A DNA stretch of 28,790 nt from HGM05232 sp036661515 (GTDB lineage Bacteria > Bacteroidota > Bacteroidia > Bacteroidales > Muribaculaceae): assembly GCA_036661515.1 (NCBI GenBank), contig JAVWYO010000021.1, positions 1-28,790 on the forward strand, written 5' to 3'. Each line of letters starts with the position of its first letter. The stretch's first letter is position 1. Under the pieces are notes generated by a model, which was not told where the DNA came from, ran no database searches, and saw nothing but the letters and a program-made list of their open reading frames with translations. This document shows positions 8,554-16,463 of this stretch, piece by piece. A program made the position numbers and the translations under genes.

Positions 8554-11500
8554 ATGTCAATAAAGATAAGTAAAGCAGCAAAAGATTTAAATGTAGGGAC
8601 TCAAACATTGATTGAGTTTCTTAACAAAAAGAATATTACGGTAGATTCAGGACCTAATGCTCGCATTGAAGATGAGCATTTTAATATGCTTGCAAGTGAA
8701 TTTAAATCTGACATGGATACCAAAATCAAGTCAGAAATATTCTCTTCAGAGCGTCAAAAGGAAAAAGTGAAGCCTGTCGTAGTAGTAGAGCCTGCTGCTC
8801 CTGCTGTTGTCGCCGAAGCTCCCGTTCAGGAGAAGAAGCCAAAAGTTGAAGAATATAAAACAACTATTGCTCCAGCTATTGAACCTAAAATAGTGGGTAA
8901 AATAGACATCGACAATCTCGGAAAGCAAAATTCAGCACATAAAAATAACGCAACACCTCCAGCTGCTGCTCCTTATAAAAAGGAGAATAAGCCAGAGGTT
9001 GTTGCTAAGCACGAACATAAGCAAGATAAGCCAAAAGTGGAAGTTCCTAAAAAAGAAGCACCTAAGCAAGAAGCCCATAAGCAAGAAAAACCTAAAGTTG
9101 AGCTACCCAAGACCGAAGCTCCTAAAGCTAAGGTTGAGGCTCCTAAAGTAGTAAACCCAGTAGTTAAAGTAGAAGCTCCTAAAAAAGAAGAGCCAGAAAT
9201 CTACACAATGAGTCGTCGCACAGCGGCACCATCGGTAAACATTGTAGGGAAAATTGACCTCTCTGCTATCAATCAGCAAACTCGCCCTAAGAAGAAAACA
9301 AAGGAAGAGCGCAGAACTGAAAGAATAGCTAAGGATAAATCACGTCAACCAGTGGCTCCTGCTAATGCGGCTAATGCAACACAAAACCCGAACAATCCGA
9401 ATAATGCTAATCGCACTAAGCGCAAACGCATAGGTTCTGAAAAAGTTGACATAGAAAAGAGTGCCAACCAAATTCAGCCAAACCGCCCTGCTGGTTCTGG
9501 TAATAACAACGGAAATAATAACAACAATAACCGTCCAAACAACGGTGGCACAAGTAGCAATTACAAAGGCAACAAGCCAAACCCAAATCGTGGTGCTGGT
9601 GGTGGTGCTGGTGGTAATAACAACAATGCCAATAACGCTAATAGAAATCGCCGTCCGATAAAAGCTGCTGTTAGTGAAGAAGATGTACAAAAGCAAGTTA
9701 AGGAAACTCTTGCTCGTCTTACTAACAAGACACAAAAGAAAGGGACAAAGTGGCGTAAAGAGAAACGTGAAGCATACAATAGAAACGAGCGAGAAGTTGC
9801 TGAAATGGAAGCAGCTGAAAGCCAAATATTGAAGCTAACCGAATTTGTTACCGCAAACGACCTTGCATCTATGATGGACGTGCCAATCACTAAAGTTATT
9901 GGTACTTGCATGAGCATCGGAGTTATGGTATCTATAAATCAACGTCTCGACGCTGAGACCATCAACATTGTTGCTGAAGAATTTGGATTTAAGACCGAAT
10001 ATGTCAGTGCCGAAGTTGTTGAATCAATTAACGTTGAAGAAGACAAGCCCGAAGACCTTGAACGTCGTCCACCTATCGTTACAGTAATGGGACACGTTGA
10101 CCACGGTAAGACTTCACTTCTTGACTACATTCGTAAAGCTAACGTTATCGCAGGTGAAGCAGGTGGTATCACTCAGCACATCGGCGCATATAACCTAAAA
10201 CTTGCCGATGGTCGTCGCCTAACATTCCTCGATACTCCTGGTCACGAAGCCTTCACGGCTATGCGTGCTCGTGGAGCTAAAGTTACTGATATTGTTATAA
10301 TCATAGTTGCAGCCGACGACAACGTAATGCCTCAAACCGTCGAAGCCATAAACCATGCTTCTGCTGCAGGCGTACCAATCGTATTTGCAATAAATAAAAT
10401 TGATAAACCCACAGCCAACCCTGATAAAATCAAGGAAGAACTCTCTACAATGAACTATTTAGTAGAAGAATGGGGTGGTAAATATCAATCTCAAGAAATA
10501 TCTGCTAAGAAAGGTACTGGTATCACCGAACTAATGGATAAAGTACTTCTTGAAGCCGAAATGCTTGACCTAAAAGCAAACCCTAACCGCCGTTCTACTG
10601 GATCGGTAATTGAGTCGTCACTCGATAAAGGGCGTGGATATGTAGCTACTGTTCTTGTCGAAAACGGGACATTAAAAGTTGGTGACATTCTACTTGCTGG
10701 TACACATTACGGTAAAGTGAAAGCCATGTTTAATGAACGAAACCAACGCATCACCGAAGCCGGGCCATCGGCTCCAGCTCTTATATTGGGATTAGATGGT
10801 GCACCTACTGCTGGTGATAAATTCAACGTTATGGACACCGACCAAGAAGCTCGCGAAATTGCCTCGAAGCGAGAACAACTTCAACGAGAACTCGGACTAC
10901 GCACACAGAAACTTCTTACACTCGAAGATATTGGTCGTCGTCGTGCCATTGGAAACTTCAAAGAGCTTAACATCATCGTCAAGGGTGACGTTGACGGTTC
11001 TATCGAAGCCCTTAGCGACTCATTAATAAAACTCTCAACCCCCGAAATCCAAGTCAACGTCCTTCATAAAGCCGTTGGTGCAATTTCTGAATCCGACGTT
11101 ACACTTGCTGCCGCGTCAGATGCAATTATTATCGGGTTCCAAGTTCGCCCATCTCTTGCAGCTAAGCGTCTTGCCGAAAGCGAAGGTGTAGATATTCGTC
11201 TATATTCAATCATATATAGCGCTATCGAAGAAGTTAGAAGCGCAATGGAAGGAATGCTTGCTCCTGAAATCAAAGAAGAAGTCGTTGGTAGTGCCGAAGT
11301 ACTTCAAGCATATCACATCTCTAAGGTTGGAACTATTGCTGGAGCCATTGTACGCGATGGAAAGATTAAGCGAAGCAACAAAGTTCGCCTTATTCGCGAT
11401 GGTATAGTTAAATTTACTGGACTATTAGGCTCTCTTAAACGTTTCAAAGATGACGTGAAAGAAGTAGCATCGGGATATGATTGCGGTCTTAATATCGAAG

Positions 11501-11571
11501 GATTTAATGACATTGTCGAAGGTGATGTTATTGAAGCATTTGAAGAAGTTGAAGTTCGCAAAACTCTTTAG
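8554..11571 (+). CDS. infB: Translation initiation factor IF-2
   Basis: This 1005-residue GTPase places initiator tRNA on the 30S subunit. The N-terminal IF2_N-type helical domain (1-50) is followed by a Lys/Pro/Glu/Ala-rich stretch with KPKVE-like repeats (about 90-215) and an Asn/Gly/Arg-rich segment (about 270-366). A second IF2_N-like domain spans about 425-485. The G domain shows G1 GHVDHGKT (513-520), G2 GGITQHIG (537-544), G3 DTPGH (560-564), G4 NKID (614-617) and G5 SAK (650-652), then domains II to IV. The long disordered N-terminus is usual in Bacteroidota, though the Asn tract is striking. The triplet-rich DNA there generates spurious open frames on the other strands. Confidence 0.98.
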   Translation: MSIKISKAAKDLNVGTQTLIEFLNKKNITVDSGPNARIEDEHFNMLASEFKSDMDTKIKSEIFSSERQKEKVKPVVVVEPAAPAVVAEAPVQEKKPKVEEYKTTIAPAIEPKIVGKIDIDNLGKQNSAHKNNATPPAAAPYKKENKPEVVAKHEHKQDKPKVEVPKKEAPKQEAHKQEKPKVELPKTEAPKAKVEAPKVVNPVVKVEAPKKEEPEIYTMSRRTAAPSVNIVGKIDLSAINQQTRPKKKTKEERRTERIAKDKSRQPVAPANAANATQNPNNPNNANRTKRKRIGSEKVDIEKSANQIQPNRPAGSGNNNGNNNNNNRPNNGGTSSNYKGNKPNPNRGAGGGAGGNNNNANNANRNRRPIKAAVSEEDVQKQVKETLARLTNKTQKKGTKWRKEKREAYNRNEREVAEMEAAESQILKLTEFVTANDLASMMDVPITKVIGTCMSIGVMVSINQRLDAETINIVAEEFGFKTEYVSAEVVESINVEEDKPEDLERRPPIVTVMGHVDHGKTSLLDYIRKANVIAGEAGGITQHIGAYNLKLADGRRLTFLDTPGHEAFTAMRARGAKVTDIVIIIVAADDNVMPQTVEAINHASAAGVPIVFAINKIDKPTANPDKIKEELSTMNYLVEEWGGKYQSQEISAKKGTGITELMDKVLLEAEMLDLKANPNRRSTGSVIESSLDKGRGYVATVLVENGTLKVGDILLAGTHYGKVKAMFNERNQRITEAGPSAPALILGLDGAPTAGDKFNVMDTDQEAREIASKREQLQRELGLRTQKLLTLEDIGRRRAIGNFKELNIIVKGDVDGSIEALSDSLIKLSTPEIQVNVLHKAVGAISESDVTLAAASDAIIIGFQVRPSLAAKRLAESEGVDIRLYSIIYSAIEEVRSAMEGMLAPEIKEEVVGSAEVLQAYHISKVGTIAGAIVRDGKIKRSNKVRLIRDGIVKFTGLLGSLKRFKDDVKEVASGYDCGLNIEGFNDIVEGDVIEAFEEVEVRKTL

Positions 11572-11618
11572 TAATTTTCGTGTAGAGCTTTTATCGCCAC
11601 GACTAAAATAAACTCATT

Positions 11619-11658
11619 AAGAAAGACGAGGCTACAAATTCCTCGTCTTTCTTTTTTT
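11619..11658 (+). terminator. Strong intrinsic terminator after infB
   Basis: A perfect 13-base stem (AAGAAAGACGAGG / CCTCGTCTTTCTT) with a nine-base loop runs into a T tract. It lies about 50 bases after the infB stop and ends 14 bases before folK. Its A-rich upstream and T-rich downstream flanks should let it act in either direction. folK therefore needs its own promoter or read-through. Confidence 0.92.
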
Positions 11659-11672
11659 CAATAAAAAAGAAT

Positions 11673-12125
11673 ATGCACACGGCATACATCAACATAGGCA
11701 CAAACTTAGGCAACAAAGCAAAAAACATAGACACTGCTATTACCGAAATAGAACAGGCACTTAGCACTAAAAGTCGTCGCTCCGAGATAGTTCACAGCAA
11801 GCCATGGGGATATAGCTCAACAAACGATTTTATGAATATTGCTATTGCAATCGACACAATGCTATCACCTCAAACTCTCCTAAACACACTTCAGGTAATA
11901 GAACGACGTATAGGGACAAGTAATCATCGAAACAATGATGGGACCTATGCCGATAGACTTATTGACATCGATATTATGGCAATTGACGACCTCATTGTCA
12001 ACACTCCAACCCTCACTATTCCACACCCGCACATACTAACACGTCCTTTTTTCTTAATTCCAATGCTTCAACTTGCCCCCCACTGGAAGCACCCAGCCAT
12101 AGAAAGTAGCACACATAATTTGTAA
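11673..12125 (+). CDS. folK: 2-amino-4-hydroxy-6-hydroxymethyldihydropteridine pyrophosphokinase
   Basis: The 150-residue HPPK transfers pyrophosphate from ATP to the pterin in folate synthesis. Visible landmarks are the N-terminal YINIGTNLG strand-loop, the NDFMNIAI segment, the metal-binding DIDIM (the two Asp of the family DLDIL motif) and the IPHPHILTRPF segment. The usual GPR just before that motif is replaced here by ADR, and the ATP-binding loop before it is divergent. It begins 14 bases after the infB terminator. A direct repeat begins at its stop codon and recurs at the end of the fic gene. Confidence 0.9.
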   Translation: MHTAYINIGTNLGNKAKNIDTAITEIEQALSTKSRRSEIVHSKPWGYSSTNDFMNIAIAIDTMLSPQTLLNTLQVIERRIGTSNHRNNDGTYADRLIDIDIMAIDDLIVNTPTLTIPHPHILTRPFFLIPMLQLAPHWKHPAIESSTHNL

Positions 12126-12145
12126 TAAAATTCGCGGTATAAATG
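12124..12145 (+). repeat. Direct repeat, left copy, flanking the fic cassette
   Basis: AATAAAATTCG, then C, then GGTATAAATG. The same 22 bases recur at 13387-13408 with T in the single variable place. This copy begins in the folK stop codon. The pair brackets a 1.24-kb segment holding only the fic gene and its control region. Confidence 0.8.
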
Positions 12146-12153
12146 ACATCAAG

Positions 12154-12250
12154 TTTCTTTATACGTCACACTAACGTATAAAAATAATCGCCTTTTCTTT
12201 ATACATTCACTATGATATGTAAAAGAAATGAGAATTTCTTTATATATTTG
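12154..12250 (+). promoter_or_regulatory. Operator-like array upstream of fic
   Basis: TTTCTTTATA occurs three times, at 12154, 12194 and 12235, spaced 40 and 41 bases apart, close to four helical turns. The first copy is part of a perfect dyad, TTTATACGT / ACGTATAAA (12158-12166, 12174-12182). The second faces ATGTAAAAGAAA (12217-12228) as an imperfect dyad. The third overlaps the predicted -7 box. This is the layout expected for a repressor bound on one DNA face; the winged helix of the Fic protein itself is a candidate binder. Confidence 0.6.
12243..12250 (+). promoter_or_regulatory. Candidate -7 box for fic
   Basis: TATATTTG matches TAnnTTTG and ends 25 bases before the chosen ATG at 12276. 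It supports that ATG over the in-frame ATG at 12228, which would lie upstream of the transcript start. The -33 element is not clear. Confidence 0.5.
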
Positions 12251-12275
12251 TAGGCAACCACATAAAACAATAAAT

Positions 12276-13391
12276 ATGTATCAGATACCTATTCTACCAT
12301 TCAAGCAAGACGTTGAGACAAAAGCTGTATTAAAGCAGGTAGCAAAAGCGCATCGTAGGCTTGCTGAACTAAAAGGAGCTGTTTTATCAATTCCGAATAC
12401 TACTATTTTAATAAATACATTGTCATTACAAGAGGCAAAAGACAGTTCTGCTGTAGAAAGTATTATCACAACCCATGATGAACTATACAAAGCTGAATTA
12501 TCACTTCATACAGCAACATCACCAGCCACCAAAGAAGTGCAAAGCTATTCAGGTGCATTGACACATGGTTTTGAATTGGTTAAGAACCATGGGCTACTGA
12601 CATGTAATGATATTATTGAAATTTATAGAAAAATTAAACATAATGAAGCAGGATTTCGTGTCACACCAGGAACATCACTTATTAATGATCAAACAGGAGA
12701 AATTGTTTATCAGCCACCACAAAGCTATGATGAAATAGTCTCTTGCATGTCCAACCTTGAAAGGTTTATTAATGATAATGAAATGAGCGATTTAGATTCA
12801 CTAATAAAAATGTGTATAATTCATCACCAGTTTGAAAGTATACACCCGTTCTCTGATGGAAATGGCAGAACAGGGAGGATTATAAATATCTTATATTTAG
12901 TTTCACAAAAGCTATTGGATTTACCCGTATTATATCTAAGCCGTTACATCATAAAAAATAAAAGTGAATACTATCACCTCCTGCAATCAGTCAGAGATAA
13001 TCAAGAATGGGAAAAGTGGATACTCTTTCTATTAAGAGGGTTAGAAGAAACCTCACAAGAAACCGTAGCTCTCATCTTAAACATAAAGTCTTTAATGATG
13101 GACTATAAAAAAGGTATCCGAAGTCAATTGCCAAAAATATATTCACAAGACCTACTAAATAATCTCTTCAAACACCCATATACAAAAATAGATTTTATCT
13201 GTAACGAATTAAATGTGACACGTCCTACTGCCACTTCATATTTAAACCAATTAGTTGATTATGGTTTCTTAAAAAAAATGAAATTAGGAAGGGATAATTT
13301 TTACTTAAATATAAAACTATTTAATTTAATAATCAATGCATTTCATGTCGAAATGAAGATAGATAGGCAACAGCAAGTCACAACCAAATAA
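12276..13391 (+). CDS. Fic-domain protein with C-terminal winged helix (class II-like AMPylator)
   Basis: The protein is 371 residues from the ATG at 12276; an in-frame ATG at 12228 is upstream of the likely transcript start. An N-terminal Fic_N-type helical region carries SSAVE (57-61), which fits the class II inhibitory pattern S/T-xxx-E; the following residue is Ser rather than Gly or Asn. The catalytic motif HPFSDGNGRTGR (190-201) is complete, so AMP transfer (or deAMPylation) is expected. The C-terminus (about 291-344, around VTRPTATSYLNQL) is a winged helix-turn-helix, as in Shewanella SoFic. It may bind the operator-like array ahead of its own gene. No toxin-antitoxin partner is adjacent. 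The gene appears AT-richer than its neighbours and is bounded by direct repeats, suggesting acquisition. The target protein is unknown. Confidence 0.9.
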   Translation: MYQIPILPFKQDVETKAVLKQVAKAHRRLAELKGAVLSIPNTTILINTLSLQEAKDSSAVESIITTHDELYKAELSLHTATSPATKEVQSYSGALTHGFELVKNHGLLTCNDIIEIYRKIKHNEAGFRVTPGTSLINDQTGEIVYQPPQSYDEIVSCMSNLERFINDNEMSDLDSLIKMCIIHHQFESIHPFSDGNGRTGRIINILYLVSQKLLDLPVLYLSRYIIKNKSEYYHLLQSVRDNQEWEKWILFLLRGLEETSQETVALILNIKSLMMDYKKGIRSQLPKIYSQDLLNNLFKHPYTKIDFICNELNVTRPTATSYLNQLVDYGFLKKMKLGRDNFYLNIKLFNLIINAFHVEMKIDRQQQVTTK

Positions 13392-13408
13392 AATTCGTGG
13401 TATAAATG
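13387..13408 (+). repeat. Direct repeat, right copy, flanking the fic cassette
   Basis: This is the second copy of the 22-base repeat, one base different from 12124-12145. It contains the fic stop codon (13389-13391) and lies just upstream of the endonuclease promoter region. An imperfect dyad TGGA(A)TATA / TATATCCA starts in its last two bases (13407-13430). Confidence 0.8.
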
Positions 13409-13430
13409 GAATATATTATAATTATATCCA

Positions 13431-13438
13431 TATATTTG
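13431..13438 (+). promoter_or_regulatory. Candidate -7 box for the endonuclease gene
   Basis: TATATTTG fits TAnnTTTG and lies 33 bases before the ATG. There is no good TTTG at -33; that position is occupied by the end of the right direct repeat and the imperfect dyad after it. Confidence 0.45.
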
Positions 13439-13471
13439 CAATATCATTAACCAGCATAACCTTAAAATTAA

Positions 13472-16287
13472 ATGAGGAAAATTATTCTACTTTTAATCAT
13501 ATCACTCTGTCTTCAGCTATCAGCTAAAGAACCAGAGGGATACTATCGCTTAGCTAACGGCAAAAAATCTATTGAGCTAAAAACANNNNNNNNNNTCTTC
13601 ATAAAATCATTGCTAAAGCAAATATGCTTGAATATGGAAGTGGAAAAGGTCACACATGGGAGGGCTTTCACTATACCGATTGTGACGGAACCACAAATAG
13701 GGTAATCGATATGTACTCAAATGAGACATTTTATCAAACCGATTTCAACTCAGTAGTAGGTATGCACATAGAGCATTCACTTCCTAAAAGTTGGTGGGGA
13801 ACCATCGTTAACAATGCCTATAAAGACCTGCATCATCTATATCCTGCCGAAGGAAACATAAACACTCGCAAAAATAATCTGCCTCTTGGCGAAACTGGAG
13901 AAGGAGCTTATACCAATGGCGTTAGCTTTACTGGCGCAAACAAATTTGAAGCTGAATACACGGGCAATTGCTTTGAACCTGCTGACGAATATAAAGGTGA
14001 TTTTGCTCGCTCATATTTATACGTATCAACTGCCTACGAAGAGCTTTACGATAAATGGGACTCTCCTATGATGGATAATAACACATACCCCGTTTGGGAA
14101 AAATGGGCAATCGATTTACTACTAAAATGGCATAGGCAAGACCCCGTTAGCCAAAAAGAACTAACTCGCACTGAGAAAGTCTTCGCAATTCAAGGCAATA
14201 GAAATCCATTTATCGATTATCCCGAATTAGTTGAGTATATTTGGGGACGTAATACTGACAAGCCTTTTTCTTTCCCAATGGGAAATGAGCCATACCTCAC
14301 TTCGCCGAGTGGCTGGGACATCATAGACTTTGACGTGGTGATGACTGGTTCCAATCTTAAGCAAAGTGTTCTTATTAATGGGGCAAACATCAAAATTCCG
14401 TTAAAAGCGAAATTGACTGGTAGATATCCCGATATGGTATCTATTAACGCTACATCTTTTAATGCCGACGATGTTAATCGCGGAACATCTGTTGATGTTA
14501 ATTTATTTGCAAAAACAAAAGGTGCAATAAACGACACCTTAAAACTTTATAGTGCTGAAATAGATACAGTTTTCGTCCCAATATCAGCCATCACAAGCAC
14601 AGATTTTTTAGGACTAAATCCGTCAAAAATAGACGCTACTACCGCGCTACTGCACTGGATGAAAATACCAGATGCTCAAAAGTACACCACTACTGTCTAT
14701 GAAGGAAAGGCTCCCACGTCAGGCGACCTATTTATCTCGGTATATCTTGAAGGAAGTTCTAATAATAAAGCATTGGAAATTTTCAATGCAACTGGAAAGA
14801 GCATAGACTTAAGCAATTATGCCATTAAAATTAAATCTAACGGTGTAGGAATCTTTGAAGGTAGCATTCCACTTTCGGGTATATTAGAAAATAACAAATC
14901 GTATATTATTGTCAACAATGGCGCATATGGGTCGGCCGATCAAGAGCTTATCGATATGGCAAGTCAAATAGTACCGCTAAATTTCAATGGAAACGACGCT
15001 ATCGCACTATTCCACAATAATATAATGATTGATGTGATTGGCAAAACCGACACCTCAGAAGATTGGGGCAAAGATGTCACACTAACTCGCACTGCTGGCA
15101 ATCCATCTATTGTGTTTGACCTATCGGAATGGGTTTCTAAACCTATTGATTTTTTCAAAGCATTTAAAAAATATACTTTTGTAACACCAGAACCTGCAAC
15201 TCAAATTGGGAAATACACAACGAGTACCAACCACTATGAAGTAACAAATTTAGATCCATCAAAATCTTATTATTATATTGTTACTGATGGCATTCACACT
15301 ACCGATAATATCATTCATTTCCGAACTGAGGATTTGGAAGCTCCAGTAACTTTAGATGCACTAAATATTTATCGCTCACAATTCGATGCCAATTGGGAGG
15401 CCGTTCAAGGTGCCGAAAGCTACCTTTTCAACCTCTCGGAAGTATCGGGACCTGGATTCAAAAATGAAGTTACCGACTTCACTGGTGTTGGCGACAAAGG
15501 TACGCCACTGCCTTATGGCTGGACTGGTACTGCATCGGGAAATTACACAACAGATGCAAGTGTCGGAGCAGCAGCCCCATCGATTGCTCTTAAAAAAGAT
15601 GGAGAATATATCGAGACACGGGCATTTGAATATCCAATCATCAACTTGAAGTTTATGTACCGTTTTCCATCTTCAGGAGCGGGCAACATATTAAAGATTG
15701 AAGGGAAATATGGCAATACATGGAAAATTATAGATAATATCGCATTTCTCAATACAGCAAAAGTGTATCCAGAATATAATTTTAACGCCAACGATAATAT
15801 TACCGCTCTCAGATTCACATTCAAGAAAACATCGGGAAATTTATCAATCGACGACGTAGAAATCACTTCGGGCTCAGAAATCGTGATTCCTGTAATCACT
15901 GATAAAAGCATCAACGACATCACCTACACGCCAACTGGGCTGAAGCCTTTGACAAAATACATGTACACACTTCGCTCATATCATCACGCTTACACGTCGG
16001 AATATTCGGAGCCTATATATGTTTCTACGACCGACAAATACCCTGCATCTATCAATGATATAAAGAAAAGCTCGGCAATAAAGGTACATTACAGCGACGG
16101 ACTTATAAAAATCGATGCTGGGGAGTTAACTATAAATCAGGTTTCGTTATTCTCCATTTCAGGGCAATGCCTATACACAAATAATTGCTCTGACACCTCC
16201 CACGAATTTTCTTTCGCCAGCAAAGGCGCATATCTAATTAATGTGATTACAGGCTCTGAGCATCAAACAATTAAAATAATATTGTAA
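13472..16287 (+). CDS. Secreted endonuclease I with lamin-tail and sorting domains, split by an assembly gap
   Basis: A signal peptide (MRKIILLLIISLCLQLSA) and a YYRLANGK segment precede the run of Ns at 13586-13595. The frame then resumes one phase off as LHKIIAKAN. The endonuclease I core (EHSLPKSWWG, DLHHLYPAEGNIN, NNLPLGE) follows, then a lamin-tail-like beta domain (from about 14,730), fibronectin-like and jelly-roll segments, and a C-terminal type IX-secretion-like sorting domain (about 16,080-16,287, VSLFSISGQCLY and GAYLINVITG). Expected role: cell-surface or secreted degradation of DNA or RNA for nutrients. The frame break coincides with the Ns and is best read as an assembly artefact, not a pseudogene. 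No other secretion-system gene is in the window. Confidence 0.88.
13586..13595. other. Assembly gap (10 Ns) within the endonuclease gene
   Basis: Ten Ns interrupt the coding sequence. The left frame ends on a complete codon at 13585; the right frame needs one extra base pair of a codon (nnT) before CTT at 13597. So the true missing length must be 2 modulo 3, and 10 is not. A two-base gap giving GCT would produce LKTALHKII, the pattern I expect for this family. The gap length is probably nominal. Confidence 0.9.
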
Positions 16288-16295
16288 TTTTTAAC

Positions 16296-16339
16296 GCACA
16301 AAGGTATACATCTCACCTATTTTTCATATACCTTTGTGC
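16296..16339. other. Perfect 13-bp inverted repeat between the endonuclease gene and metK
   Basis: GCACAAAGGTATA (16296-16308) and TATACCTTTGTGC (16327-16339) are perfect complements around an 18-base loop. No T-run follows on either strand, so it is not a classical terminator, though its position after the stop codon fits transcript-end formation. Each arm contains a TAnnTTTG-type -7 sequence (TACCTTTG), pointing right in the right arm and left in the left arm. It may be an operator for metK or a 3' stabilising hairpin. Confidence 0.6.
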
Positions 16340-16463
16340 CATATTAAACTTGTGGAAAAATTTGGCTGCTTGCAACCACAATAAAAAATGCTAAAATTGC
16401 GAAATTCAATCTATTATCATAGACGTTTCGCTTTAGCACTTTTCCACCTAAAAATTGGAAAAA

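Noticed and set aside
9361..9655. Repetitive DNA that might suggest a CRISPR or tandem array
   Set aside because: The periodicity is three bases and in frame with IF-2. There are no constant repeats with variable spacers.
9340..9917. Long open frames on the minus strand and in a second plus frame opposite the infB N-terminal region
   Set aside because: They mirror the biased Asn/Lys/Pro codons of IF-2 and encode low-complexity Thr/Ile/Val or Leu/Ala strings with no recognisable domain.
12228..12275. Upstream ATG of the fic gene
   Set aside because: The predicted -7 box at 12243-12250 lies downstream of it, so the transcript would not include it, and the extra residues do not resemble Fic proteins.
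12124..13408. Toxin-antitoxin pair at the fic locus
   Set aside because: No small antitoxin frame is adjacent. The inhibitory motif is inside the Fic protein itself, as in class II members.
13472..13705. Short gene ending after the N run, as a separate protein or a pseudogene fragment
   Set aside because: Its translation after the gap is out of phase, while the other frame continues a good endonuclease I sequence. The break coincides with the Ns.
16340..16463. SAM riboswitch upstream of metK
   Set aside because: No multi-stem SAM-aptamer pattern or terminator/antiterminator pair is visible; only the inverted repeat at 16296-16339 is present.
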